A DNA stretch of 64,000 bases from Paraburkholderia hospita. Lineage in GTDB: Bacteria; Pseudomonadota; Gammaproteobacteria; Burkholderiales; Burkholderiaceae. The first letter of the stretch is position 1, and the number at the start of each line of letters is the position of its first letter. Positions 42,839 through 52,738 of the stretch are shown here, piece after piece. The stretch covers positions 248,001-312,000 of the forward strand of contig NZ_CP026109.1 in assembly GCF_002902965.1 (NCBI RefSeq), in the 5' to 3' direction. A program made the translations under genes and the position numbers. The notes beneath the pieces are model-generated. The model was not told the DNA's origin and searched no databases. It saw only the letters and a program-made list of their open reading frames with translations.

Positions 42839-45235
42839 ATGAACGACGCCTCTCCCCAATCCGCCGGATTCAGTTCCGCGTGGCTCCGGCTATGGGCTGA
42901 ATCCACACAGGATTATTCAATCTTTGCCCTCTCGCCCGACGGCGTCATACTGACGTGGAACCCGGGCGGCGAACGCATCCAAGGCTATCAGTCCGAGGAA
43001 ATTATAGGGCAGTCGTTCTCCCTCTTCTATCCGGACACGGACCGCGCCTCGGGCGCACCCAGGGCCGCGCTTCGGGCGGCGGCCGACTCAGGACGTCATG
43101 TCGCCGAAGGCTGGCGTGTACGCAAGGACGGCACAACGTTCTGGGCAAGTGTTGTGATGACCGCGCTGCGCGACGGGACGGGCCAGCTTATCGGCTTCGG
43201 GAAGGTGGTTCAGGACGTCAGTGACAAGAAGGCTGCTCACGACGCGGTGCTCCAGAGCGAACGGAGTTTCCGCCTCCTCGTTCAGGGGGTGACCGACTAC
43301 GCGATCTTCATGCTGTCACCCTCCGGGCACATCACAAGCTGGAACGCCGGGGCGCGGCGGATCAAGGGGTATGCCGAAAGCGAAATTATCGGGTCGCATT
43401 TTTCCCGGTTTTACACGCCGGAAGATGTGGCGGCGGGCGTCCCTTTCCGGGGGCTCGAGACAGCAAGACGTGAGGGGCGTTTCGAGGCGGAGGGCTGGCG
43501 TGTGCGGCGGGACGGCAGTCGTTTCTGGGCGCATGTCGTCATCGACGCCATCCACGAAGACGGCGAGCTGGCCGGATTTGCAAAAGTCACACGGGATATC
43601 ACCGAGCGCCGGCGCGCAGGCGAGCTGCTTGAGCAGACGCAAAGGGCGCTGTTCCAGTCGCAGAAGATGGAAGCAATGGGCAAGCTCACCGGGGGCGTGG
43701 CGCACGATTTCAACAACGTTCTGCAGGTATTACGCGGAAATCTGGAGTTGCTTGAAAGCCGGCATGGCCGCGACGGCTGGAGCGCCGAGCGTCTGGGTAA
43801 CGCGATCGACGCCATAGACCGCGGAGCCAAGCTTTCGTCACAACTGCTTGCCTTCGGCCGCCAGCAACCTTTGGCACCCGTCGTCATCGACCCTGCGCGC
43901 CAGCTTCGCGCCCTCGACGACCTGCTGCGACGGGCACTGGGTGAGGCCGTCGAGATTGAATCCGTGGTTGCGGGCGGCCTGTGGAACACCATTGTCGATC
44001 CGCATCAGCTGGAAAATGTGATCCTGAATCTGGCGATCAATGCGCGCGACGCAATGCCCGACGGCGGCAAGCTCACTCTCGAACTGGCCAATTCAACGCT
44101 TGATGACGAATATGTATCGTCACTCAACGACGTTTCCGCCGGACAGTACGTGATGCTGGCCGTCACGGACACCGGAACCGGGATGACCCCGGATGTGGTG
44201 GAACGTGCTTTTGATCCGTTCTTCAGCACGAAACCGGAGGGCCGGGGCACCGGGCTTGGCCTGAGCATGGCCTATGGCTTCGTCAAGCAGAGTGGCGGCC
44301 ACATCCGGCTCTATAGCGAAGTAGGCGAGGGGACAACCGTCAGGATCTATCTGCCCCGTTCCACCGGCACCGCGGTGGAAACCGGGGCGCGCGCAGGCGG
44401 CGGGCTGAAGCACGGCAACGAGACGATTCTGGTCGTGGAAGACGATTTAAAGGTTCAGTCGACCGTTGTCGAACTTCTCACCGGACTCGGGTATGCGGTG
44501 CTCAAGGCCAACGACGCGGAGCAGGCGCTGGCCGTCGTTGCGAGCGGCGTGCATATCGATCTGCTGTTTACGGATGTGGTAATGCCTGGAGCGTTGCGCA
44601 GTCCGGAGATGGCTCGAAGAGCAGTCAAGATATTGCCCGGACTGAAGGTACTTTATACGTCGGGCTATACACAGAACGCGATCGTGCACGGTGGCCGGCT
44701 GGATCCCGGTGTGGAACTGCTGAGCAAGCCATACAGTCGTCAGCAGCTTGCCTTCAAGGTGCGGCAGGTGCTGGGAAACCGAGACGCCGAAGGGTTCCAA
44801 CCGGCGGGGCGCGGTGCGCACAATGGTGATGGGGCCGAGCAAACCTGGCGCCCTGAGGGCTTGCGCGTACTCGTCGTTGAAGACGACGTCGCATCATTGG
44901 ACGCAGCGTGCGAACTCCTGATGCTGATGGGTATACGCCCTGAACGCGCCGCGAACGCAGCGGCGGCTCTGAACGCGCTCGACGCAGACGACTTCGACAT
45001 TCTGTTCACAGACGTCGTCATGCCCGAGATGTCAGGCATTGAACTGGCGCGGCGCGCGATTGCTATTCGTCCAGAGCTCGGGATTATCTTCGCTTCGGGA
45101 AACGCAATCCCGGATCACGAGAAGTTGGAGTGCAGCTGGTCGGCGCTGCGCAAGCCCTATACCCTTGATCAATTACGTGTCGCGGTGCAGTCGGTCAACC
45201 GCCCGCAGGCGGAGAGGGATGCCGACCATGGGTAG
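42839..45235 (+). CDS. Hybrid histidine kinase with two PAS and two receiver domains
   Basis: 798 residues from the ATG at 42839. Two PAS domains (DYSIFALSPDGVILTWNPGG and DYAIFMLSPSGHITSWNAGA) are near-duplicates. The kinase core has His in GGVAHDFNNVLQVL, NLAINARDAMPDGG, DTGTGM and GTGLGLSMAYGFVKQSGG. Two receivers follow: TILVVEDD with LLFTDVVMPG, and RVLVVEDD with ILFTDVVMPEMSG. No membrane segments. PAS pairs of this type often bind flavin or heme; the NCRFL flavin motif is absent, so the ligand is unknown. All phosphotransfer residues are present. It should pass phosphate to its own receivers; the final output protein is not in view. Confidence 0.9.
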   Translation: MNDASPQSAGFSSAWLRLWAESTQDYSIFALSPDGVILTWNPGGERIQGYQSEEIIGQSFSLFYPDTDRASGAPRAALRAAADSGRHVAEGWRVRKDGTTFWASVVMTALRDGTGQLIGFGKVVQDVSDKKAAHDAVLQSERSFRLLVQGVTDYAIFMLSPSGHITSWNAGARRIKGYAESEIIGSHFSRFYTPEDVAAGVPFRGLETARREGRFEAEGWRVRRDGSRFWAHVVIDAIHEDGELAGFAKVTRDITERRRAGELLEQTQRALFQSQKMEAMGKLTGGVAHDFNNVLQVLRGNLELLESRHGRDGWSAERLGNAIDAIDRGAKLSSQLLAFGRQQPLAPVVIDPARQLRALDDLLRRALGEAVEIESVVAGGLWNTIVDPHQLENVILNLAINARDAMPDGGKLTLELANSTLDDEYVSSLNDVSAGQYVMLAVTDTGTGMTPDVVERAFDPFFSTKPEGRGTGLGLSMAYGFVKQSGGHIRLYSEVGEGTTVRIYLPRSTGTAVETGARAGGGLKHGNETILVVEDDLKVQSTVVELLTGLGYAVLKANDAEQALAVVASGVHIDLLFTDVVMPGALRSPEMARRAVKILPGLKVLYTSGYTQNAIVHGGRLDPGVELLSKPYSRQQLAFKVRQVLGNRDAEGFQPAGRGAHNGDGAEQTWRPEGLRVLVVEDDVASLDAACELLMLMGIRPERAANAAAALNALDADDFDILFTDVVMPEMSGIELARRAIAIRPELGIIFASGNAIPDHEKLECSWSALRKPYTLDQLRVAVQSVNRPQAERDADHG

Positions 45236-45503
45236 TCAGACGCGAGTACACGTTTCCGACGACTGTCTTTCCCGATTCGTGCTTTCGCCGTTGGACAGGA
45301 CCATCCAACCCATGTGTCGATGTGATCCCTAGCTGGCGCGCTGGCCAGCGTCGCGTGGCGGCACCCGTCGCGGCAGGGTCCGCGCCGACGTTAATCGAGG
45401 GAGGCATCGCTGACGCCATCAATCGTCTGTTCCAATCGCGGGCGCGGCTGTTTGGCACACCGTATGCTGCGCTCCGGTGTTTTCATCGCGTTGACCGGAC
45501 CAG
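45236..45503. other. Intergenic region
   Basis: No gene seen. It should hold the promoter of the oxidase operon. Confidence 0.5.
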
Positions 45504-46569
45504 ATGACTGCCCGCAGCCGTGTTCGACGAGTTCACCCGCGCGTGTATGTAGCGCTGCGTGCGTGCGTCCCGGTGCTTGCGGCGCTGGTCGCACCCGACG
45601 TCGCCGCCGCGTCGCAACAGAGCGCGCTTGAGCCAGCAGGCGTGCAGGCCGCACATATCCTGAACCTGTGGAACGTGACGCTGATCGTCTGCGGAACCGT
45701 TTTCGCAGCCGCTTCTCGCCACGCTCGTCGCGCTCATCCGCAACCGGCGCAACGATGACTCATCGCCGCCCGCTCCTCCACCCGACGAGCAAACTTCGAC
45801 GCGCACGCGCAACGCGGTCATCGCGGCGACGGCTGCATCGGGCGTGCTGCTCGTCGGCCTGGTGATCGCCGACGTGATGACGGATCGCGCACTCTCGAAG
45901 CTGCCCGTCGAGAACGCTGTGCGTATCGAAGTCACGGGGCAGCAATGGTGGTGGCAAGCAGTCTATTCGCCGGATGCCGGGCAGCCCGGTTTCGCGACGG
46001 CAAATGAGTTACACGTGCCCGTCGGCCGGCCTGTCATCGTTGCGCTTAAGGCGGGTGATGTGATCCACACGTTCTGGGTGCCGAATCTGCACGGTAAGAA
46101 GGACATGCTGCCGGGCATCCAGACCACCATCGAGTTTCGCGCCGACAAGCCCGGCATATATCGCGGCCAGTGCGCGGAGTTTTGCGGCGCCGAGCATGCG
46201 CTAATGGCGATGCTCGTCGTTGCGCAATCGCCCGAGCAATACGCGGCGTGGCGCGGCCAGCAGGCGACATCCGCTTCCGGTCCGTCCGACGCGCTCGAGC
46301 AACGCGGACGGCAAATCTTCGAACAGTCGAGTTGCGCCGGATGTCATACGGTGCGTGGAGCCTCCGCACAAGGCACGCTCGGCCCCGACCTCACGCATCT
46401 GATGAGCCGCCAGATGATCGCAGCAGGCGCGCTCGCAAACACGCCCGCCGATCTGCTCCGATGGATACGCGATCCGCAAGCGGTTAAACCGGGCACGACG
46501 ATGCCGGCGGTGCCGCTGGCCGCCGACGATCTGCGTGCCGTCATCGCATGGCTGGGGACATTGCAATGA
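45504..46569 (+). pseudogene. coxB: Cytochrome c oxidase subunit II (caa3 type), frameshifted
   Basis: The frame from 45504 gives a signal peptide and the first helix (ALEPAGVQAAHILNLWNVTL) and fails near 45710. The next frame continues LLATLVALIRNRRN, a second helix (VLLVGLVIADVM), then the CuA domain (TGQQWWWQAVYS, VIHTFWVPNLHGKKDM, GQCAEFCGAEHALM) and a fused cytochrome c (SSCAGCHTVRG). Deleting one C in GCAGCCGCTT restores the frame. CuA ligands and the heme motif are all intact, so this may be a sequencing error; if real, the whole oxidase lacks a working subunit II. Its stop overlaps coxAC. Confidence 0.85.
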
Positions 46570-49163
46570 GTACCGCGGAACCACGAATCGCGATTGATGT
46601 GAACCTCAACCTGAAGGACGGACCGGACGCGCCGCAGCACGTAAGGGATGCGCTCGAGCAAACCTGGCGCGACCCGGGCGGCTTTATCGGCATGCTGTCC
46701 GCCGTCAATCACAAGACCATCGCGCGCCGCTTCATCGTCACGACATTCGTTTTCTTCCTGCTGGCAGGCCTGCTTGCGCTCGGCATGCGCACCCAGCTCG
46801 CCCGCCCGGACAACCGGCTGATCGGACCGGACTTCTACGACCAGCTCTTCACGGTGCACGGTTCGACAATGATGTTCCTGTTCGCCGTGCCCGTCATGCA
46901 GGCGGTTGCAGCGTGGCTCGTGCCCCTGATGGTCGGTGCGCGCAGCATCGCGTTTCCGCGCGTCAACGCCTACGCCTATTGGGTGTTTCTGTTCGGCGGC
47001 CTGACGTTATACGTCGCGTTCGCACTGGGCGCCGGGCCGCGCGCGGGCTGGTTCAGCTATGTGCCGCTCGCGGGTCCCGACTATTCGACGGGCAAAGGCA
47101 CGGACATCTGGGCGCAGATGATCACGTTCACGGAGGTCTCCGGGCTGCTTGAGGCCGTGGTGCTGATTGCGACGATCCTCAAGATGCGCGCGCCCGGCAT
47201 GTCGCTCAACCGCATGCCGCTGTTTGTCTGGGCGACGCTGGTGACACAGTTCATGGTGCTGTTCGCGATGCCCGCCGTGATGCTGGCAAGCACGGCGCTG
47301 ATCCTTGACCGCCTGGTCGGCACGCAGTTCTACAACCCTGCGCTCGGCGGCGACGTGTTGCTATGGCAGCACCTGTTCTGGTTCTTCGGCCACCCGGAGG
47401 TGTACCTGATCTTCATCCCGGCGCTCGGCTTCATGTCGTCGATCATCGCGACGTTCGCGCGCCGTCCGGTATTCGGCTATCCGGCGATGGTGCTCTCGTT
47501 GATCGCAACGGCATTCCTTGCGTTCGGGCTCTGGGTTCACCACATGTTCGCAACGTCGGTGCCCGTTCTCGGCAAGAGCTTCTTCACGGCGGCGAGTGTG
47601 ATGATCGCGATTCCGTCCGGCGTGCAGATTTACTGCTGGCTCGCGACCCTGCTGACGGGCCGGCTGAATATGAAAGCGCCGCTGTACTTCGTGCTGGCGT
47701 TTTTCTTCAATCTTGTGCTGGGCGGATTGACGGGCGTGATGCTCGGATCGGTATCGCTCGATCTGCAAGTGCACGATACGTACTTTGTCGTCGCGCACCT
47801 GCATTACGTGCTGATCGGCGGCGCCGTGTTTCCTCTGTTCGGCGCGATCTACTACTGGTTTCCGAAAGTGATGGGCCGGATGCTGGACGAACAGCTCGGT
47901 CGATGGCACTTCTGGCTCTTCTTTATCGGCTTCAACGTGACGTTCTTTCCGATGCACCTGCTCGGTCTGCGTGGGATGCCGCGCCGCGTTTGGACGTATC
48001 CGCACGGCATGGGTTGGGACGCGATGAACCTGGGCGCGACCGTCGGCGCGTACATGATGGCCGCCGGCATGCTGGTCTTCATCTATAACATCGTGCACAG
48101 CAGCAGGCGCGGATCGCGCGCGGGCGCCGATCCATGGGGCGGCGGCTCGCTCGAATGGAGCGTGCCGAGCCCGCCGCCGCCTCACAACTTCGACGCGCTG
48201 CCCGTCGTCCATGCACAGGAGCCGCTTTGGGCGCCACCGCGCGAGCCGCGCTGGGTGTCGGGACTGACAGCGAGCGCGCGCGAAGTGCTGACGACGACCG
48301 CGCTCGACGCGCAGCCCGACACGCGCCCGCTGTTTCCGACGCCGTCCATCTGGCCGTTCCTAAGCGCGATCGCGACCACGGTCTTCTTCATCGGCTCGAT
48401 CTATACGCCGTCGGCCGTGTGGTGGGGCACCGTGCCCGTCGCGATCGCGATGATCGTCTGGTTCTGGCCGACGCGGCACAACAATGCGATTGCGCGCGCA
48501 CTGGAACGCTGGCCCGACGATACGGCGAGCAGCGACGCAAAGAAAGTGGCGATGCCGCCCGCGCAACCGTCGACGCTCGACGTGCGCGGCCTGCCGAGCT
48601 TCGGCTTTGGTTCACGCAGCCTGATGTGGTGGGCGACTGTGGGACTGATGCTGATCGAGGGCACGGCGTTCGCGCTCGCCATCGCGATGTACTTCTATCT
48701 GCGCGCCGTCAACGCCGTGTGGCCGATGCATGCGCCGCCGCCAACGCTGCTGTGGGGCTCGCTAAATACGGCGGTGCTGATCGCGAGCATGGTGCCCAAC
48801 GAACTCGCGCGGCGAGCGGCGAACAAGGGCAATCGCGAAGGCGCACGCCTGTGGCTTGTGATTTGCCTTGCGTTCGCGCTGATCTTTCTGGTGTTGCGCG
48901 GTTTCGAGTTCGCCGCGCTGAACGTGATGTGGTACGCGAACGCGTATGGATCGATTGTGTGGCTGCTGCTTGGTCTTCATACGACCCACCTGATCACCGA
49001 CACCGTCGATACGGCCGTCCTTGCCGCGCTACTCTACATCGGCCCATACGAGGGTAAGCGGCTGGTCGACACGAGCGAGAACGCGGTCTACTGGTATTTC
49101 GTCGTGTTGAGCTGGCTGCCGATCTATCTGGTGATCTATTTTGTGCCACGGATGTCGCCATGA
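46566..49163 (+). CDS. coxAC: Fused cytochrome c oxidase subunits I and III
   Basis: 865 residues from the ATG at 46566 (ATGA overlap with coxB). Residues ~1-545 are subunit I: twelve helices, HPEVYLIFIPALG with CuB His and Tyr, HHMFATS, and HDTYFVVAHLHYV with the heme His ligands. A linker leads to ~590-865, which is subunit III-like (MLIEGTAFALAIAMYFYLRA, HTTHLITDTVDT). Such CoxA-CoxC fusions occur in caa3 oxidases. The complex reduces O2 and pumps protons in the inner membrane. No lesion is seen. Confidence 0.93.
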   Translation: MSTAEPRIAIDVNLNLKDGPDAPQHVRDALEQTWRDPGGFIGMLSAVNHKTIARRFIVTTFVFFLLAGLLALGMRTQLARPDNRLIGPDFYDQLFTVHGSTMMFLFAVPVMQAVAAWLVPLMVGARSIAFPRVNAYAYWVFLFGGLTLYVAFALGAGPRAGWFSYVPLAGPDYSTGKGTDIWAQMITFTEVSGLLEAVVLIATILKMRAPGMSLNRMPLFVWATLVTQFMVLFAMPAVMLASTALILDRLVGTQFYNPALGGDVLLWQHLFWFFGHPEVYLIFIPALGFMSSIIATFARRPVFGYPAMVLSLIATAFLAFGLWVHHMFATSVPVLGKSFFTAASVMIAIPSGVQIYCWLATLLTGRLNMKAPLYFVLAFFFNLVLGGLTGVMLGSVSLDLQVHDTYFVVAHLHYVLIGGAVFPLFGAIYYWFPKVMGRMLDEQLGRWHFWLFFIGFNVTFFPMHLLGLRGMPRRVWTYPHGMGWDAMNLGATVGAYMMAAGMLVFIYNIVHSSRRGSRAGADPWGGGSLEWSVPSPPPPHNFDALPVVHAQEPLWAPPREPRWVSGLTASAREVLTTTALDAQPDTRPLFPTPSIWPFLSAIATTVFFIGSIYTPSAVWWGTVPVAIAMIVWFWPTRHNNAIARALERWPDDTASSDAKKVAMPPAQPSTLDVRGLPSFGFGSRSLMWWATVGLMLIEGTAFALAIAMYFYLRAVNAVWPMHAPPPTLLWGSLNTAVLIASMVPNELARRAANKGNREGARLWLVICLAFALIFLVLRGFEFAALNVMWYANAYGSIVWLLLGLHTTHLITDTVDTAVLAALLYIGPYEGKRLVDTSENAVYWYFVVLSWLPIYLVIYFVPRMSP

Positions 49164-49504
49164 TCCGGACTTCTTTTGCCGCGTGGCTCGGTCTGGTCGT
49201 CGCGCCGTTTGTCGTGCTCGGTGCGCAGAGCCTCAACTATGCGCTGGTGCAGGTGGCGTGCGCACAGCGAAGCACGCTGGCGCTCGATCTCGTCAGTGCG
49301 GTCGCATTTCTGTTTTCGGTGGCGACGACGGTGCTTGCTTACACGCGATGGCGTCTCGTATCGCACGTACGCGATGCCGACGCTGCGCCGGATACCGCGC
49401 AGGCCGCTTTCTTCGCGCTGATGGCGATGCTGGTCGCCGCGCTGTCGGCGTTGATCCAACTGATGATGTGGTTCCCGCAATGGTTGCTCTCGCCCTGTCG
49501 CTGA
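49160..49504 (+). CDS. Small oxidase-linked membrane protein
   Basis: 114 residues with three hydrophobic helices (AAWLGLVVAPFVVLGAQSLNYA is quoted in part as LGLVVAPFVVLGAQS; LVSAVAFLFSVATTVLAY; LMAMLVAALSALIQLMM). It overlaps coxAC by four bases, so it belongs to the operon. It may be an accessory or subunit IV-like protein, but no family is recognised. It ends just inside or before the ctaG-like start. Confidence 0.7.
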   Translation: MIRTSFAAWLGLVVAPFVVLGAQSLNYALVQVACAQRSTLALDLVSAVAFLFSVATTVLAYTRWRLVSHVRDADAAPDTAQAAFFALMAMLVAALSALIQLMMWFPQWLLSPCR

Positions 49505-49515
49505 ACCCAGCGCGC

Positions 49516-50469
49516 ATGCGAATCGGACGCGTTGTCGCGGCGGCGTGCGTCGCGTTGCTCACGCCCGGAATTACGATGGCACACGTGCTGTTCGCGTCGA
49601 GCGCGGCTGTGCCTTCGTTCGGATGGACGGGCGAGCCGTGGGTGCTTGCGCTGATGATCGCGAGCGTCGTTGCGTACGGGATCGGCTATTGGCGTCTGCG
49701 CAGACGCGGCTCTGCGCACGCGCGCAGCACCCGCGTACGCGCGATCCATCTCGCCGCGTTTGCCAGCGGCTGGCTAGGGCTCGCGCTCGCACTTTTCTCG
49801 CCACTCGATCCTCTCGGCGCAGCGCTTTTCTCCGCGCATATGGTGCAGCATGAATCGATGATGCTGATTGCCGCACCGTTGCTGGTGATGGGCCGGCCGC
49901 TCGGCGTATGGATATGGGCGCTACCGAAGCGTGCGCGGTTGCGGCTTGGACGGCTAGTCAGGACGCACCCGTTTTCCCGGTGCTGGTACGCGCTGACCTT
50001 GCCGCTCGTCGCCTGGCTGCTGCATGCGGCGGCGCTATGGGCGTGGCATGCACCTGCGTTGTTCCAGGCGGCGCTGCGGCATCAATGGGTGCATTCGCTA
50101 CAGCACGCGAGCTTTCTGCTGACGGCCTTGCTTTTCTGGTGGACAGTGGCAGGCCACGGCGCGCGGCAACGGACGGACGGCCACGCCATGCTGTCGCTAT
50201 TTACGACGATGGTGCACACGGGCGCGCTCGGCGCGCTGATCACGCTCGCGCCCGGCCTCTGGTATCCGCTCTACGTCGAACCGTGCAGCGCGCTGGGCGT
50301 CGATCCGCTGCATGATCAGCAGTTGGGCGGGCTCATTATGTGGGTGCCGGCGGCAACGGCATACCTCATTGGCGGACTGGCGATTGCCACGCGCTGGCTG
50401 ACGCGCCGCAGCGCGCCGTTGCTCACGACGCGGCATGCGGTGATCGTGCCGCGGGATGGTACGCGATGA
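49516..50469 (+). CDS. CtaG-family cytochrome c oxidase assembly protein
   Basis: About 317 residues from the ATG at 49516, which gives a signal-like start; an ATG at 49480 is possible. The caa3_CtaG pattern is clear: seven or so helices with MVQHESMMLIAAPLLVMGRPL, HQWVHSLQHASFLLTALLFWW, TMVHTGALGALITLAPG and LHDQQLGGLIMWVPA. Conserved His residues may bind copper, in line with a role in CuB insertion. Its stop overlaps the following cytochrome c gene. Confidence 0.85.
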   Translation: MRIGRVVAAACVALLTPGITMAHVLFASSAAVPSFGWTGEPWVLALMIASVVAYGIGYWRLRRRGSAHARSTRVRAIHLAAFASGWLGLALALFSPLDPLGAALFSAHMVQHESMMLIAAPLLVMGRPLGVWIWALPKRARLRLGRLVRTHPFSRCWYALTLPLVAWLLHAAALWAWHAPALFQAALRHQWVHSLQHASFLLTALLFWWTVAGHGARQRTDGHAMLSLFTTMVHTGALGALITLAPGLWYPLYVEPCSALGVDPLHDQQLGGLIMWVPAATAYLIGGLAIATRWLTRRSAPLLTTRHAVIVPRDGTR

Positions 50470-51560
50470 AGCTTCGCTGCACGCCGCCCATCCGTTGGCT
50501 CATAGTGTGCGCGTTGTCGGGCGGCTGCATGCTCGCCCTGCTGCTCATTCCACCGACACCCGATGAAGCCGCCGTCGCCGCTCCTGCGCAGGCGCCGCTG
50601 GCGGATAACGCAACGCTCGCGCGCGGCGAATACGTCGCGAAGGCGGGCGATTGCGCAGGCTGCCATACGGCGGCCCAGCGCGGCGCACCGCTCGCCGGCG
50701 GACTAGGGCTCGCTTCGCCGTTCGGCACGATCATGTCAAGCAACATCACACCCGACAAACAATTCGGCGTTGGCCAGTACAGCTACGAGGATTTCGCGCG
50801 CGCGATGCGCGAGGGCGTCGCGCGGGGCGGCAAGCGCTTGTATCCGGCGATGCCGTATGCGTCGTTTGCCAAAGTATCGGACGACGATATGCGGGCGCTC
50901 TACGACTACATCATGCATCGCGTCGCGCCCGTTGCGAAGCCGACGCCCCCTTCGGACGTGGCGTTTCCGTTCGATCAGCGCTGGGCGTTGCGCTTCTGGC
51001 AGCTTGTATTGGTGCCGCGCGGTGTGTACCGGCCGCGTGAAGACCGTGACGCGCAATGGAATCGCGGTGCGTATCTGGTGCAGTCGCTCGGCCATTGCGG
51101 CGCTTGCCACACGCCGCGCGGTGAAGCGTTCCAGGAGCGCGGCTACGACGAATCCTCGAAGGGTTATCTCACGGGCGGCGTCAACGATCACTGGTTCGCG
51201 CCGAACCTCACAGGCGATAAGGGATCCGGCCTCGGCCGGATGAGCGCCGCTGGCATCGCGTCGTTCGTGAAGACGGGGCACGCTGGCGGCCTGATCGCCT
51301 ACGGCAGTATGGTCGAGCAGATCGAAGACAGCTCTCAATACCTCACCGACGGGGATGCACAGGCAATCGCGCGCTATCTGAAGTCGCTGCCCGCACAAAA
51401 GCCATCCGGGACTTACACGCCGAACGCCGTTCCGGCGCGCGCATCCGTCAATGGCAACCGCGTGCCCGATGAACTGTCGCTCGGCTTTAATGTGTATCGC
51501 AGTTTTTGCGCGCGCTGTCATCGCGATGTGAAGTCGGTCGGAACTCGTGGACGCCAACGG

Positions 51561-52436
51561 TTAAGCAGCGATCTTGTTCAAGTAGAAACGCTGCGTGAAC
51601 GCGGCGGGAGACAGGTAGTCAAGCCGCGCTTGTGTCCGCTGCCGGTTATAAAAGATCTCGATGTATTCCGTGATCTCTTGCTGCGCCTGCTGCCGAGTGG
51701 CGAACCGTCGATGATAGACCAGCTCGCTCTTCAGCGTCCCCCAAAATGATTCGATCGGTGCATTATCAAAACAGTTTCCTCGTCTGCTCATCGATGCTTG
51801 CATGCCGAACTGGCTAACAAGGTTCTGGTACGCGTGCGCACAATATTGACTGCCGCGGTCGGTGTGGTGAATCAGGCCAGGCGATGGTCGGTGCGACGCG
51901 ACCGCCCGAAACAGCGCCTGCATCACCAAATGCTTGGTCATACGCTCGTTCATCGCATAGCCGACCAGCTCTCCGCTGAACAGGTCCTTGAGCCCGGCCA
52001 GGTACAGCCAGCCCTCGTCGGTTGCGATGTACGTAATGTCTCCACACCACGCCTGGTTCGGCGCGCTCACCGAGAAATTCTGATTCAGTTGGTTCGGCGC
52101 GACTGGCAGGTCGTGCTTCGAATTGGTTGTCGCTTTGAACTTGCGCTTCTGCTTGCAACGCAATCCAAGCTTCTTGCGCAATCGCTTGATGCGATGCACG
52201 CCAACCTGCACACCATGTTCTGTCAAATCTTTCTGCAGTCGTTCAGCGCCGAATGTCTCCCGCGTGCGCTGGTGCGCGGCGAGGATTTCTGCTTCCAGAC
52301 GGGGTTCCTGTTGCGTACGGGACGAGGGTGGCCGTTTGAGCCATGCATAGTAGCCGCTGGTCGACACACCCAGCAGCCGACACATCGGCGGCACCGGGTA
52401 GTCCCGTCGCATCTGCTCAATCACGCCGTACTTCAC
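51561..52436 (-). CDS. IS3-family transposase OrfB
   Basis: 291 residues. An HTH_21-like region is followed by the integrase core: WCGDITYIATDEG, IHHTDRGSQYCAHAY, and RGNCFDNAPIESFWGTLKSE with the three catalytic acids D, D and E. The end is LDYLSPAAFTQRFYLNKIAA. It overlaps OrfA by four bases. A slippery A-AAA-AAG (inverse at 52466-52472) near the end of OrfA should give the OrfAB fusion by -1 shifting. Intact. Confidence 0.93.
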   Translation of the reverse strand: MKYGVIEQMRRDYPVPPMCRLLGVSTSGYYAWLKRPPSSRTQQEPRLEAEILAAHQRTRETFGAERLQKDLTEHGVQVGVHRIKRLRKKLGLRCKQKRKFKATTNSKHDLPVAPNQLNQNFSVSAPNQAWCGDITYIATDEGWLYLAGLKDLFSGELVGYAMNERMTKHLVMQALFRAVASHRPSPGLIHHTDRGSQYCAHAYQNLVSQFGMQASMSRRGNCFDNAPIESFWGTLKSELVYHRRFATRQQAQQEITEYIEIFYNRQRTQARLDYLSPAAFTQRFYLNKIAA

Positions 52437-52738
52437 CGCGACTCCTTCGCGAAGTAGGCCGCAAACTTTTTTAACAGATCGCGCTCCATCTTCACTTCCG
52501 CCAGCTCCCGTTTGACGCGGTTCAGTTCCATCTCCAGGTCAGTCAGTGGTTTTTGCCCTTGCCCAACCGTCTTCAGCTTGCCCGCTTTCGCGGCGCGCAC
52601 CCAGTTCGCCAGCGACTTCATCGGGATCGACAACCGGCGTGCCGCTTCCGACACGCCGACGCCTTCCGTCAGCGCGAGCTTGACTGCCTCTTCGCGAAAT
52701 TCCTTCGTGTAGACCGCTTTCGGGATCCGATTCATCAA
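52433..52738 (-). CDS. IS3-family transposase OrfA
   Basis: 101 residues. The Tnp HTH_8 domain (YTKEFREEAVKLALTEGVGV, SEAARRLSIPMKSLANWVRA) is followed by a leucine-zipper-like helix (LEMELNRVKRELAEVKMERD). It binds the terminal repeats and, through frameshifting, joins OrfB. Confidence 0.93.
   Translation of the reverse strand: MMNRIPKAVYTKEFREEAVKLALTEGVGVSEAARRLSIPMKSLANWVRAAKAGKLKTVGQGQKPLTDLEMELNRVKRELAEVKMERDLLKKFAAYFAKESR

Noticed and set aside
47361..48212. 283-residue minus-strand frame
   Set aside because: Antisense to coxAC and rich in His, Arg and Glu as expected for a shadow.
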